A stretch of 64,000 nucleotides of DNA from the NCBI RefSeq assembly GCF_900129755.1, contig NZ_FQWT01000008.1:62001-126000 (forward strand), in the 5' to 3' direction. Positions 9,292 through 18,530 of the stretch are shown piece after piece (within the stretch, counting starts at the first letter, position 1; each line of letters begins with the position of its first letter). A model generated the notes under the pieces. The model made no database searches. It was given only the letters and a program-made list of their open reading frames with translations, and was not told the DNA's origin. The translations under genes and the position numbers were made by a program. Origin of the DNA: Chryseobacterium oranimense (GTDB lineage: Bacteria > Bacteroidota > Bacteroidia > Flavobacteriales > Weeksellaceae).

Positions 9292-10170
9292 TTAATTATA
9301 CTTCTTCGTGTTAAATGTATATCCGATGCCTGCAAGGACCTGTCCGAAAACAAAATCCTGACGTGCTTTATCCGGCTTATTATTTAATGTAGTCTTGATA
9401 TCCCACATATTGATATATCCGGCTTTAGCCTCTGCCCTGATCATCCAGTTTTTCCAGAAAACCATGTTAAGGCTGGTTCTAAGATCGGTTCCCATACCTG
9501 CTACGTGAAAACGGTCACTTCTTTCATTTCCAAAAAGCTTGATGTTACTTTTAGGAAACATCACCCCGATTCCTGCTCCATAAGACCATACCAGATCTAT
9601 ATTCTTTTTATGAACAAGGTTCCTGTATTTCTCAAGACCTAAATTTTCATAATTCAATCCATCCGTATGCTCAAAAGTAAGAAACTGTTCGTCAGCTAAA
9701 TTTACCTGACCGTTCTGTACCATTCCTGCATATTTAGGATCTGAAATTGTGCCTGAAAAATCAACGGTCTGATTTTGCTTCATCACATATTTCATATGAT
9801 CTATCCCTAAAACAAGGGCTAAATTATCTTTTATAAAATATCCAATCCTGAAATTGTACTGTGTTACGGTAAACCAGCTTGGATCAAAATAAACGATTCC
9901 AAATTTTGTAGGCTTATCTCTTGCCTGTACATTATTCAGTTGAAAATCGTAACCATTTCCTGTAAAATGGATATCTGAGTTGCTAAAAGCACCTCTGTTC
10001 CAGCCAAAGAAAACAAACACCTGGCCTTTCTTGCTCAAAGGATTGGGTTTCTGTTTCTTTTCTTTTTTTGGAGCTACCTCCAGTTTATATTCTTTGTCTA
10101 ATGTATCCTGTTTTATTTGCCCAAAAGCAAACCCCGACATCATTAAGCCGACAACCAATAACTTCTTCAT
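9292..10170 (-). CDS. outer-membrane beta-barrel-like protein inside the nuo operon
   Basis: 292 residues with a Sec signal peptide (MKKLLVVGLMMSGFAFGQ) and an alternation of aromatic and polar residues typical for porin-like barrels; the last residues (AGIGYTFNTKKYN) look like a terminal beta strand. It sits between nuoF (8 bases upstream) and nuoG (43 bases downstream), so it is co-transcribed with complex I. No link to NADH oxidation can be seen in the sequence. I do not recognise a named family. Confidence 0.8.
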   Translation of the reverse strand: MKKLLVVGLMMSGFAFGQIKQDTLDKEYKLEVAPKKEKKQKPNPLSKKGQVFVFFGWNRGAFSNSDIHFTGNGYDFQLNNVQARDKPTKFGIVYFDPSWFTVTQYNFRIGYFIKDNLALVLGIDHMKYVMKQNQTVDFSGTISDPKYAGMVQNGQVNLADEQFLTFEHTDGLNYENLGLEKYRNLVHKKNIDLVWSYGAGIGVMFPKSNIKLFGNERSDRFHVAGMGTDLRTSLNMVFWKNWMIRAEAKAGYINMWDIKTTLNNKPDKARQDFVFGQVLAGIGYTFNTKKYN

Positions 10171-10177
10171 TTTTTAG

Positions 10178-11536
10178 CTATGCATTTTTTTCAACAGCCG
10201 GAATAGGGTCAGCATAATTAGCTAATCCATAATTTTGTGTCTGAGACAGCTCAGGGTTTTTAATGTGCCACTCAAATTCATCTCTGAAATGACGTATTGC
10301 TGCTGCAACCGGCCATGCTGCTGCATCTCCCAACGGACAAATCGTGTTTCCTTCGATCTTTCTCTGGATATCCCAAAGTAGATCGATATCTTCCATTTTT
10401 CCTTCTCCTTTCTCTATTTTCTTTAAAATCTTATACATCCATCCCGTTCCTTCACGGCAAGGAGTACATTGTCCACAACTTTCGTGATTATAGAATCTTG
10501 CTAAAGTCATGGTGTGTTCCACGATGCACTGGTCTTCATCCAGAACGATGAAACCTCCTGAACCCATCATGGTTCCGGTTGCGAAACCACCGTCTGCCAA
10601 TGATTCGTAGTTCATATATCTTGGCTCTCCGTTCACTGTTCTCAACAATAAGTTTGCTGGAACGATTGGAACAGAGCTTCCTCCCGGAATACAAGCCTTT
10701 AATCTTTTACCGTCTTTAATTCCACCACAATATTCGTCAGAGTAGATGAATTCTTCTACAGTGATGGTCATATCGATTTCGTATACCCCCGGTTTGTTGA
10801 TGTTTCCGCAGGCAGAAATTAATTTTGTACCTGTAGATCTTCCCACTCCGATTTTGGCGTACTCAGCACCTGTAATGTCAATGATTGGAACAATTGCCGC
10901 AATAGATTCAACGTTGTTTACCACCGTTGGTCTTTCCCAAAGACCTTTTACAGCCGGGAATGGTGGTTTTAATCTTGGGTTTCCTCTTTTTCCTTCAAGG
11001 GATTCAAGCAATGCGGTTTCTTCACCACAGATGTAAGCTCCACCACCTCTCTGAACATAAATTTCCAAATCGAAACCTGTTCCCAGGATGTTTTTACCTA
11101 AAAATCCTGCTGCTTTGGCTTCTTCAATAGCTTCTTCAAGAATATCAGGAATCCATGAATATTCTCCACGGATATAGATATATGAAGTGTTTGATCCTAA
11201 GCAGTAAGAGGAAATCAGCATTCCTTCAATCAATAGATGAGGAAGGAATTCCATTAGATATCTGTCTTTGAAAGTTCCGGGCTCAGATTCATCTGCATTT
11301 ACCACCAGGTGTCTTGGAACGCCTTCCGGTTTTGCCAGGAAGCTCCATTTCATCCCTGTCGGGAATCCGGCTCCACCACGGCCACGAAGTCCGGAAGCTT
11401 TTACTTCTTCAAGGATTTCATCGGGTGTCATTTTCAAGGCTTTTTCAGCTGCAGTGTATCCTCCCTGTTTGCGGTAAGTTTCAAAGTAGCGAATGCCTTC
11501 TATATGTGCGTCTTTAAGTAAAAGTTTTTTACTCAT
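10178..11536 (-). CDS. nuoF: NADH-quinone oxidoreductase subunit F (NADH/FMN-binding)
   Basis: Entry point of electrons: binds NADH, FMN and the N3 [4Fe-4S] cluster. 452 residues, usual length. GRGGAGFPTGMKW at residues 52-64 (NADH/FMN loop), GGGAYICGEETALLESLEG near 165-180, and ESCGQCTPCREG near 355 (cluster ligands CxxCxxC plus a later Cys in NTICPLGDAAAWP) are all present. It follows nuoE after 101 bases of AT-rich spacer. Confidence 0.98.
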   Translation of the reverse strand: MSKKLLLKDAHIEGIRYFETYRKQGGYTAAEKALKMTPDEILEEVKASGLRGRGGAGFPTGMKWSFLAKPEGVPRHLVVNADESEPGTFKDRYLMEFLPHLLIEGMLISSYCLGSNTSYIYIRGEYSWIPDILEEAIEEAKAAGFLGKNILGTGFDLEIYVQRGGGAYICGEETALLESLEGKRGNPRLKPPFPAVKGLWERPTVVNNVESIAAIVPIIDITGAEYAKIGVGRSTGTKLISACGNINKPGVYEIDMTITVEEFIYSDEYCGGIKDGKRLKACIPGGSSVPIVPANLLLRTVNGEPRYMNYESLADGGFATGTMMGSGGFIVLDEDQCIVEHTMTLARFYNHESCGQCTPCREGTGWMYKILKKIEKGEGKMEDIDLLWDIQRKIEGNTICPLGDAAAWPVAAAIRHFRDEFEWHIKNPELSQTQNYGLANYADPIPAVEKNA

Positions 11537-11637
11537 TGTTATTTGCTTCTTGCAATTGGCTTCTGGCTTCTTGCATTAATTATTATTAAACTTTAGTGAA
11601 TAATTTAAAATCTAAAATTTAGAATTTAAAATTTCTA

Positions 11638-12147
11638 TTAATCCAAGGCAACCTGTCCCTGTCTGCAAAGATCAAGGATTTCGTCCACTTTTTCTATCGT
11701 TAAATTTTCATGAAAGAATTTTCCAAGCTGCATCATTGGTGCGTATCCGCAGGCTCCAAGACATTCGGCAGGCTTCAGGGTGAACATACCGTCTTCAGTA
11801 GTTTCCCCGTCCTTAATGTTCAGTTTGGTTCTGATATGGTCAAGGATTTTTTCGCTTCCGCATACCATACAAGGTCCCGTTCGGCATACTTCCAAAACAT
11901 ATTTACCAACCGGTTTCATATTGAACATGGTATAAAAAGTAGCTACTTCATATACTTCAATTGGCTTGATACTTAATAATTCAGCAACATAATCCATCAC
12001 AGGAACGTCTAACCATCCTCCGAATTCTTTCTGTGCTAAGTGAAGTACAGGAAGAAGAGCAGACTTTTGTCTTCCTTCAGGATATCTTGCGATAATTTTG
12101 TGGACCTGTTCTAAACTTTCCGGTTTAAAAGCTATTGTTTCGCTCAT
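11638..12147 (-). CDS. nuoE: NADH-quinone oxidoreductase subunit E (thioredoxin-like [2Fe-2S])
   Basis: Binds cluster N1a next to NuoF. I place the start at the ATG at 12147-12145 (MSETIAFKPE), giving 169 residues; a longer open frame up to 12207 adds 20 residues that do not look like NuoE and run into spacer sequence. The four cluster cysteines are visible in CRTGPCMVCGSE (near residue 97) and CLGACGYAPM (near 135). Confidence 0.96.
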   Translation of the reverse strand: MSETIAFKPESLEQVHKIIARYPEGRQKSALLPVLHLAQKEFGGWLDVPVMDYVAELLSIKPIEVYEVATFYTMFNMKPVGKYVLEVCRTGPCMVCGSEKILDHIRTKLNIKDGETTEDGMFTLKPAECLGACGYAPMMQLGKFFHENLTIEKVDEILDLCRQGQVALD

Positions 12148-12250
12148 TTTATTGAATGTATTATTGTACAATGTACAATGTACTAATGACTTATTTATTT
12201 TAATCACTGCAAAATCATAAATACATTTTACAATGATACTTTTTACAATT

Positions 12251-13474
12251 TTATGCGTCTAATTCTCCCGCAATAATATTCATACTACACATGGTAACGA
12301 TCGCATCTGAAATTACAGAACCTGTGATCATTTCAGGGTAGGCCTGATAGTAGATAAAGCATGGTCTTCTGAAGTGAAGTCTGTAAGGGCTTCGTCCGCC
12401 GTCGCTCACCAGATAGAATCCTAATTCTCCGTTTCCTCCTTCTACAGCATGGTAAACTTCTCCTTTAGGAACGTCTGTTTCTCCCATTACAATTTTGAAA
12501 TGGTAGATCAGAGCTTCCATTTTCTGATAAACATCTGCCTTTTCAGGAAGGTAGAAATCGGGAACATCCGCGTGGAATGGTCCTTCAGGAAGGTTTTCGT
12601 ATGCTTGTTTGATAATTTTAATAGATTCCCAGATTTCCTGCTGACGGACCATGAAACGGTCGTATGTATCACCTGCAGTTCCTACCGGAATAATGAAGTC
12701 GAAGTCTTCATAAGAAGAATAAGGCTGTGCAACTCTTACATCATAATCTACGCCAGACGCACGTAAGTTCGGACCTGTGAAACCATAGCTTAATGCTCTT
12801 TCTGCAGAAATGGCTCCTGCTCCGATGGTTCTGTCCATGAAAATTCTGTTTCTTTCCAATAACGTACAGAATTCTTTGAATCTTGGCGGGAAAGTTTTAA
12901 GGAAATCCTTTAATAACTCATGGAATTTCGGGGTGAAATCTCTTTCAAAACCTCCGATTCTTCCCATATTGGTGGTCATTCTCGCTCCGCAGATCTGCTC
13001 GTACATATCATAAATACGTTCTCTTTCGATGAACATGTAGGTAAGACCTGTAATTGCTCCTGAGTCCATCCCGGTTACTCCGTTACAGATCAGGTGGTCA
13101 CCGATTCTTGCCAGCTCCATTAAAATAACACGCATATAATCTACACGTTTCGGAACTTTAACACCGATGAGCTTTTCAACTGTCATATGCCAACCTAAGT
13201 TATTGATGGGTGCAGAACAGTAATTCATACGGTCGGTAAGGGTAGTGATCTGAGAATAATTTCTTCTTTCGGAAATTTTTTCAAATGCTCTGTGGATATA
13301 TCCTACGGTTTGCTCTGCGTGAAGGATTCTTTCCCCATCCATCGTTAAGATGTTCTGGAAGATTCCGTGAGTTGCCGGGTGGGTAGGTCCTAAATTGAGG
13401 GTGTAAAGCTGCCCGTCAATCTGCTCCTTACTTTCGTATTGGTTAAGTATATTAGATAATGAGTTATCTTTCAT
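12251..13474 (-). CDS. nuoD: NADH-quinone oxidoreductase subunit D
   Basis: 49-kDa subunit related to [NiFe]-hydrogenase large subunits; with NuoB it forms the quinone-reducing site. 407 residues. The conserved LNLGPTHPATHG stretch (near residue 27, with the quinone-site histidine), GYIHRAFEK, RIGDHLICNG and the C-terminal DPVMGETDVPKGE-like segment (here VMGETDVPKGEVYH) are visible. Not fused to NuoC, which is encoded just upstream. Confidence 0.98.
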   Translation of the reverse strand: MKDNSLSNILNQYESKEQIDGQLYTLNLGPTHPATHGIFQNILTMDGERILHAEQTVGYIHRAFEKISERRNYSQITTLTDRMNYCSAPINNLGWHMTVEKLIGVKVPKRVDYMRVILMELARIGDHLICNGVTGMDSGAITGLTYMFIERERIYDMYEQICGARMTTNMGRIGGFERDFTPKFHELLKDFLKTFPPRFKEFCTLLERNRIFMDRTIGAGAISAERALSYGFTGPNLRASGVDYDVRVAQPYSSYEDFDFIIPVGTAGDTYDRFMVRQQEIWESIKIIKQAYENLPEGPFHADVPDFYLPEKADVYQKMEALIYHFKIVMGETDVPKGEVYHAVEGGNGELGFYLVSDGGRSPYRLHFRRPCFIYYQAYPEMITGSVISDAIVTMCSMNIIAGELDA

Positions 13475-13548
13475 AATTTAAATGCTTTAGGCTTTAGGCG
13501 CTAGGCTTTAAGCTTACTGCTTATTGCTTATTGCTTACTGCATTATTT

Positions 13549-14043
13549 TTATCTTCCGAACATATCATCGTTCTTATCTGTTCTGGTACCGTCTTCAAGT
13601 CGGTATTCCTTCAGCATAGGATGGTATCCGAGGTCTTCCATATTGAGGATAGGTCTCAGATCAGGATGTCCTTTAAATTTAATTCCATAAAAATCATAGG
13701 TTTCTCTTTCCATCCAATTGGCTCCTGCAAATAATTCCACAAGGGAGTCCACTTCAATATTTTCTCTGGACATAAAGATCTTCAGACGCAATCTGAAATT
13801 GTCCATCATATTATGAAGGTGATAGATGACACCAATTTCCTTGTCCGGAAATTCGGGATAGTGAATCCCGCAGATGTCGGTAAGAAAATTGAATCCTAAC
13901 GATGAATCTCTCAGATAGTGAATGATCTTTTTGATATCATCTTTCTTCACCTCAATGGTTAACATTCCATAAGGTTCTGAGCTTGAAATGACAGATTCCG
14001 GAAATTCTCTTGTGATTGCTTCTAATACAAATTCGTTTGTCAT
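13549..14043 (-). CDS. nuoC: NADH-quinone oxidoreductase subunit C
   Basis: 30-kDa type peripheral-arm subunit, 164 residues. The family signature ERETYDFYGIKFKGHPDLRPIL is present at about residues 112-133. Starts 5 bases after nuoB. The 74-base spacer to nuoD is made of tandem GCTTTAGGC / TTATTGCTTA-like low-complexity repeats. Confidence 0.96.
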   Translation of the reverse strand: MTNEFVLEAITREFPESVISSSEPYGMLTIEVKKDDIKKIIHYLRDSSLGFNFLTDICGIHYPEFPDKEIGVIYHLHNMMDNFRLRLKIFMSRENIEVDSLVELFAGANWMERETYDFYGIKFKGHPDLRPILNMEDLGYHPMLKEYRLEDGTRTDKNDDMFGR

Positions 14044-14048
14044 TTCCG

Positions 14049-14609
14049 TTAGTTGCTTATGTTGTAAGAATCTAATAGTTTCTGGTATTCAGGCATATCT
14101 CTTCTTCTGATGCTTTCGCTTTCTGCAAGGGCCTGAACCTGCATTACCCCTTCGATGATCTGTTCCGGTCTCGGAGGGCATCCCGGAACGTATACGTCAA
14201 CCGGAATAATTTTATCAATTCCCTGTAATACAGAGTATGTGTCAAAAATACCACCGCTGGAAGCGCAGGCTCCAACAGCAACCACCCATTTTGGCTCAGC
14301 CATCTGAGTGTAAACTTCTTTCAGGACGGGTCCTAACTTTTTGGATATGGTTCCGCAAACCATCAGCATATCTGCCTGTCTTGGTGAGAAAGAGTTTCTT
14401 TCCATACCAAATCTTGAAGCATCATAGGTAGGGTTCAGGGTTGCCATAAACTCGATACCACAACAAGAGGTTGCAAAAGGTAACGGCCAAAGTGAAAACT
14501 TTCTTGCCATTCCGATTACACTGCTCAGTTTCGTTGCGAAAAAACCTTCTCCTTCAAATCCTTCCGGAGCAGGTGCATCTGTTCTTATTACTGGTTTTTT
14601 ATCTGACAT
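14049..14609 (-). CDS. nuoB: NADH-quinone oxidoreductase subunit B (cluster N2)
   Basis: Carries the terminal [4Fe-4S] cluster N2 that reduces quinone. 186 residues. SCCGIEFM (near residue 49), GACASSGG (near 112) and VPGCPPRPE (near 142) supply the four cysteine ligands including the tandem cysteine pair. 95 bases of AT-rich TTTTAGATTTTAAA repeats separate it from nuoA. Confidence 0.98.
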   Translation of the reverse strand: MSDKKPVIRTDAPAPEGFEGEGFFATKLSSVIGMARKFSLWPLPFATSCCGIEFMATLNPTYDASRFGMERNSFSPRQADMLMVCGTISKKLGPVLKEVYTQMAEPKWVVAVGACASSGGIFDTYSVLQGIDKIIPVDVYVPGCPPRPEQIIEGVMQVQALAESESIRRRDMPEYQKLLDSYNISN

Positions 14610-14704
14610 CTTGTAGATGATTTTAGATTTTAAATTTTAGATTTTAAATTAACTTTTAATTCAAAATCCCCATCTAAAATTTTAATTTAAAATTTATAAA
14701 TTCT

Positions 14705-15076
14705 CTATTTGTCCCAATCTAATGCACCGCGTTTCCAAACATAGAAAAACGCCATGAAGAAAATTGCAACAAATGTAAGTACGGCCAGGAATCCTTCCAT
14801 TCCGAATTCTCTGAAATTCACCGCATATGGGTAAAAAAATACGATTTCAATATCGAATAGTACGAATAATACCGCAGTCAGGAAGTATTTAATGGAAAAC
14901 GGCGTTCTCGCATTTCCCTCTACAGGAACCCCACATTCCCAGCTTTGGTTTTTTACAGAATTTCCTTTCTTCTGTTTTGGTCCCAGAAAATGGGCTCCAA
15001 GCAAAGAAACAGCTACGAATGCCACAGCTACACCTGCTTGAATTAGAATTGGAATATAACTTTCAGGTAAATTCAT
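14705..15076 (-). CDS. nuoA: NADH-quinone oxidoreductase subunit A
   Basis: First gene of the complex I operon; small membrane subunit with three helices, 123 residues. The acidic loop YECG-type signature appears here as SWECGVPVEGNARTPFSIKYFLTAVLFVLFDIE (about residues 45-78). A -7 element (TAAATTTG on the minus strand, 15107-15100) lies about 24 bases upstream of the start, implying a very short untranslated leader. Confidence 0.97.
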   Translation of the reverse strand: MNLPESYIPILIQAGVAVAFVAVSLLGAHFLGPKQKKGNSVKNQSWECGVPVEGNARTPFSIKYFLTAVLFVLFDIEIVFFYPYAVNFREFGMEGFLAVLTFVAIFFMAFFYVWKRGALDWDK

Positions 15077-15099
15077 TTTTGCATTATTATCTCAATTTG

Positions 15100-15107
15100 C
15101 AAATTTA
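15100..15107 (-). promoter_or_regulatory. Bacteroidota-type -7 element before nuoA
   Basis: On the minus strand the sequence is TAAATTTGC, matching the TAnnTTTG consensus of the primary sigma factor of this phylum. A clear TTTG -33 box at the ideal distance was not seen. Probably the promoter of the whole nuo operon. Confidence 0.6.
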
Positions 15108-15197
15108 GCGAATAAACAAGAAAGCATGAAATTAATAAGCTTAAAAGTGGGATGAAAATAGGGAAAAGTGGTAATTTAGAATCAATAAAAATAGTAT

Positions 15198-15374
15198 TTA
15201 TTTCTTCATTTTTTTGAGGAGAGAATAGGCCATGAACGATATATATCCAAAAAGAATACTGGCAAGAGCAATATTAACGATCGTATTCATCCTGTCGTCC
15301 TCGATACGGAAGAAGAAATTGTAAGCAATGAATATGGCAATAAGAACGGCGAAGACAATGAGATGTGGTTTCAT
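15198..15374 (-). CDS. 58-residue two-helix membrane protein, unknown function
   Basis: A short open frame starting ATG at 15374 encodes MKPHLIVFAVLIAIFIAYNFFF, a charged RIEDDR turn, a second hydrophobic helix (about residues 31-52) and a basic end LLKKMKK. The helix-turn-helix hydrophobic layout and codon use support a real small membrane protein. It is divergent from nothing nearby and lies on the same strand as nuo, upstream of nuoA. The stretch 15375-15543 behind it has only low-complexity CATTACTCATTACTC-type sequence. Confidence 0.6.
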   Translation of the reverse strand: MKPHLIVFAVLIAIFIAYNFFFRIEDDRMNTIVNIALASILFGYISFMAYSLLKKMKK

Positions 15375-15543
15375 GGGATGGATGTTGTGAGGTTCGGGTT
15401 TCGTGATGTGGGTTTAGTGTTTTGAAGTTTTAGGCAGGGTAGATGGTTTGAAATTTCCAGGTTGTAAAGTTTGAGTTATTAGTTTCAGATATAAAATAAG
15501 TCTACTAATAACTCATCGCTTATTACCCATTACTCATTACTCA

Positions 15544-16677
15544 TTACTCATTAACTAAAGTCATGGAGTATGTCCTTCTTCTCTTATGGTTTACAGGGTT
15601 GTAGTCCTGCCACAGTAGCTGAACACTTTTGTTTTCTTCCAGTTCAGGATTGGTTTCTGCAAACTGAATTCCCATACTGGTAAAACGTACAAAAATTTCT
15701 TTGAAGATAATGGCCGTTACACCACGTCTCTGGTATTCAGGGTGAATTCCGATCAGATAAAAATTGGCCCGGTCGTTTTTCTTTCCTGCCTGCAAAAAAT
15801 GCCACCATCCGAATGGAAGGAGCTTTCCTTTTGACTTTTGTAGTGCTTTGGAATAGGAAGGCATTGTAATGGCAAAGGAAATCAGTTCATTGTTTTCGTC
15901 CACTACACAGATCACGTAGTTTTTGTCTATAAAAGGGAAATACTTTTCTTTGTAAGTCTGTATCTGCTCATCCGTGATAGGAGTGTAGGTAGAAAGGTGC
16001 TTATAAGTTTCATCAAGCAATTTAAACATAGGTTCTACGAACGGTAAAATTTCCTGCTTTGATTTGAAATTAAGTACTTTAAGCTTGTATTTCTGAGCGA
16101 TCAGTCCACTGAATTTTTCGACTTTTTCAGGAAGAACTTTTGGGAAGTTCATTTCATATTCCACCCATTCCTTTTCTTTGGTCATTCCAAGATCTTCCAG
16201 GTGTTTAGGATAATATTCATGATTATAGATTCCGATCATGGTAGCTAATTTGTCGAAGCCCATCGTAAGCATTCCGGCCTTATCAAGATTGGTAAAGCCC
16301 ATTGGCCCTTCGATCTTCTCTATGTTATTTTCTTTGGCATAATCTATAGCTTTTTGAATCAACGCTTTAGAAACTTCTTTATCATCAATAAAATCGATCC
16401 ATCCGAACCGGACTTTTCTGATGCCTAGTTCCTTTTCTTCTTTATGGTTGATGATTACAGCGATTCTTCCAACAACTTTATTGTCTTTCAGTGCAAGATA
16501 TTGTTTCGATTTTGAATACTGTAGTGCCGGATTTTCCTTTTCGTCCCAGATTTTGAATTCGTCTTTGATAAAGGAAGGGACATAATAAGGATTATTTTTA
16601 TAAAGATCCATTGGAAACCTTACGAACTTTTTTAATTCATCTTGGTTTTTTACTTCAATAACTGAAACTTTAGACAT
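15544..16677 (-). CDS. GNAT-like N-acetyltransferase family protein
   Basis: 377 residues. A C-terminal segment (FYLIGIHPEYQRRGVTAIIFKEIF, about 300-325) is a GNAT acetyl-CoA binding motif (R/QxxGx pattern: QRRGV), and the N-terminal half (FPMDLYKNNPYYVPSF, GRIAVIINHKE) matches a Bacteroidota family of two-lobed GNAT-like proteins of unknown substrate. Monocistronic; the following gene is divergent. Substrate cannot be read from the sequence. Confidence 0.75.
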   Translation of the reverse strand: MSKVSVIEVKNQDELKKFVRFPMDLYKNNPYYVPSFIKDEFKIWDEKENPALQYSKSKQYLALKDNKVVGRIAVIINHKEEKELGIRKVRFGWIDFIDDKEVSKALIQKAIDYAKENNIEKIEGPMGFTNLDKAGMLTMGFDKLATMIGIYNHEYYPKHLEDLGMTKEKEWVEYEMNFPKVLPEKVEKFSGLIAQKYKLKVLNFKSKQEILPFVEPMFKLLDETYKHLSTYTPITDEQIQTYKEKYFPFIDKNYVICVVDENNELISFAITMPSYSKALQKSKGKLLPFGWWHFLQAGKKNDRANFYLIGIHPEYQRRGVTAIIFKEIFVRFTSMGIQFAETNPELEENKSVQLLWQDYNPVNHKRRRTYSMTLVNE

Positions 16678-16783
16678 AGTTTAGAGGGTAATTAAAGAGC
16701 AAATATAGATAATAAAATGTAATACTTTGGCACAGTTTTTACATCATTATGATTAAAATTTAAACACAAAAAATCTATATAAA

Positions 16784-17494
16784 ATGATGGGTTATTATAT
16801 CATTATCGGTATTTCAATGATGGTGAGCTGGTGGGTTTCGTCGAGATTGAAATCGAAATTTGAATATTATTCCAATGTACATCTCAGAAACGGCCTTTCC
16901 GGAAAAGAAGTGGCAGAAAAAATGCTTAGAGATAACGGGATCAATGATGTGCAGGTAATTTCCGTTCCGGGTCAGCTGACGGATCATTATAACCCGGCAG
17001 ATAAAACAGTTAATCTTTCAGAAGGAGTCTATATGCAGAGAAATGCTGCGGCTGCGGCTGTAGCGGCACATGAATGTGGGCATGCAGTTCAGCATGCGGT
17101 AGGATATTCAATGCTGAATCTGCGTTCAAAACTGGTTCCTGTTGTTAATATAAGTTCTAATTTAATGCAGTTTGTCCTAATTGCCGGTATCGGGATTATG
17201 GCGGCGACGAGATCTATTGATAATCCAAACGGTAATACTACGGTTCTGGCGATAGGAGTGGCGATGTTTGCAATGACAACGCTTTTTGCTTTTGTAACCC
17301 TTCCGGTGGAATATGATGCAAGTAACAGGGCCATGAAATGGCTTAAGGATACAGGAACAGTTACTCAGGAAGAATTTGTGGGGGTTCAGGACAGCCTGAA
17401 ATGGGCGGCAAGAACGTACGTTGTTGCAGCTATCGGATCTCTGGCGCAGCTTTTATACTGGGGATCTTTACTGTTAGGAAGCAGAAGGGACTAA
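16784..17494 (+). CDS. membrane zinc metallopeptidase, YugP-like (Zn_peptidase_2)
   Basis: 236 residues. A membrane helix at the N-terminus, the zinc-binding AAHECGHAVQHA (HExxH-type, residues about 91-102), two central hydrophobic helices and a C-terminal helix match the YugP/DUF2268-like neutral zinc metallopeptidase family of about 225-235 residues. The start at 16784 follows a TACTTTGG -7-like element at 16723. It ends 4 bases inside the convergent YigZ gene. Confidence 0.88.
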   Translation: MMGYYIIIGISMMVSWWVSSRLKSKFEYYSNVHLRNGLSGKEVAEKMLRDNGINDVQVISVPGQLTDHYNPADKTVNLSEGVYMQRNAAAAAVAAHECGHAVQHAVGYSMLNLRSKLVPVVNISSNLMQFVLIAGIGIMAATRSIDNPNGNTTVLAIGVAMFAMTTLFAFVTLPVEYDASNRAMKWLKDTGTVTQEEFVGVQDSLKWAARTYVVAAIGSLAQLLYWGSLLLGSRRD

Positions 17495-18096
17495 TCTATA
17501 AATTCAAATGAAACATACTGCATCTCGGATAATTTATCTGAGATGCTTTCTTTTTGGGATAATTTTAAAGAAGCGATAAGGATACAGTTTTCATTGGCAT
17601 CAAAATTCAGAACCTTTGCATCAAATTTCGAAAGGAGGGTGAAAATGGTATTCTGCTGATTAAAGTTAAACTGAATTTCAATTTCTGTTTCAAGCTCCCG
17701 GGTGACAATATGGGCTTCTTCCAGTGTCATCTTGGCGCATTCTTTATAGGCTTTCACCAATCCTGAAACGCCAAGCTTTGTGCCACCATAATACCGGACA
17801 GAAATTACTAAGACATTCGTTATTTCATGGGCCAGAAGCTGATTGTAGATCGGAAGACCCGCGCTTCCGGATGGTTCTCCATCATCATTGGCCCGGTAAT
17901 TTTCTCCTTCAAGGCCCATTCTGAAAGCATAGCAGTGATGGGTCGCTTTAGGGTGCTCCGCCCTGATTTTATCTAATGCTGCCTTTAATTCCTTTTCATT
18001 ATTGACAGGAAAGGCAAATCCGATAAACTTGCTTCCTTTTTCTTTTAGTAAGGTGTTTTCTATGGGTTTTTCTATGGTTTTGTATTCAAACGTCAT
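17491..18096 (-). CDS. YigZ/IMPACT family protein
   Basis: UPF0029/IMPACT family, about 205 residues as usual, N-terminal IMPACT domain with KGSKFIGFAFPV, HHCYAFRMG and DDGEPSGSAGLPI (about residues 20-75) followed by a DUF1949-like ferredoxin-fold C-terminus. I prefer the ATG at 18096 (MTFEYKTIEKP) over the longer frame beginning at 18114, which adds six residues. Exact role in bacteria is unclear; in eukaryotes IMPACT regulates GCN2. Converges tail-to-tail with the peptidase gene. Confidence 0.88.
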   Translation of the reverse strand: MTFEYKTIEKPIENTLLKEKGSKFIGFAFPVNNEKELKAALDKIRAEHPKATHHCYAFRMGLEGENYRANDDGEPSGSAGLPIYNQLLAHEITNVLVISVRYYGGTKLGVSGLVKAYKECAKMTLEEAHIVTRELETEIEIQFNFNQQNTIFTLLSKFDAKVLNFDANENCILIASLKLSQKESISDKLSEMQYVSFEFID

Positions 18097-18158
18097 TCGT
18101 GCCGGCTTTATCAATGCAAAAGTATAAAATACAGGATAAGTTATGCAATCATAAATTA

Positions 18159-18192
18159 AAAAGAAGCCGTCAAAATTTTGACGGCTTCTTTT
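18159..18192. terminator. intrinsic terminator hairpin
   Basis: AAAAGAAGCCGTCAAAA pairs with TTTTGACGGCTTCTTTT; the hairpin is flanked by A and T tracts. It lies behind the small peptide gene 18211-18387 (minus strand) and before YigZ. Confidence 0.8.
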
Positions 18193-18210
18193 ATTTTACG
18201 ACAGGTCCTT

Positions 18211-18387
18211 CTATGATCCGCAATAATCCAATGGAAGCAGACACATGTAGTTTGTAGGACCACAAAAATCTTCAGGACACTTATCTCTGCATCTTGTGGG
18301 TTCTCCGGTAGGAAGTGTACAGTTTACAAATGCTCCGCCGGTAATGCTTTTTAAGCCAATTCTTGAAATTTTCTTTAGATTTTTCAT
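18211..18387 (-). CDS. bacteriocin-like GG-leader peptide, six cysteines
   Basis: A 58-codon frame, too short for usual gene callers. The leader MKNLKKISRIGLKSITGG ends in a double glycine, typical for peptides exported by peptidase-containing ABC transporters; the core has six cysteines (residues 23, 33, 37, 42, 49, 56). The same leader phrase (MKNLKKI-R--L--I-G) begins the peptide at 29060-29266, so the two are paralogues. Chryseobacterium genomes carry many such 'bacteriocin-like' peptides of unproven activity. No exporter or modifying enzyme is nearby. A terminator follows. Confidence 0.75.
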   Translation of the reverse strand: MKNLKKISRIGLKSITGGAFVNCTLPTGEPTRCRDKCPEDFCGPTNYMCLLPLDYCGS

Positions 18388-18530
18388 TTTAATTATAATT
18401 TGGATTCAAAGTTTTAATTCACCATGAAGTTACTTATTTGTTTTCTATTAAAATGTTGTTTTCTGAAAATTTTATTATGTTAAATGACTTATGCTAATGT
18501 AAATGATACTGATAAAATAAAAATTTTAAT

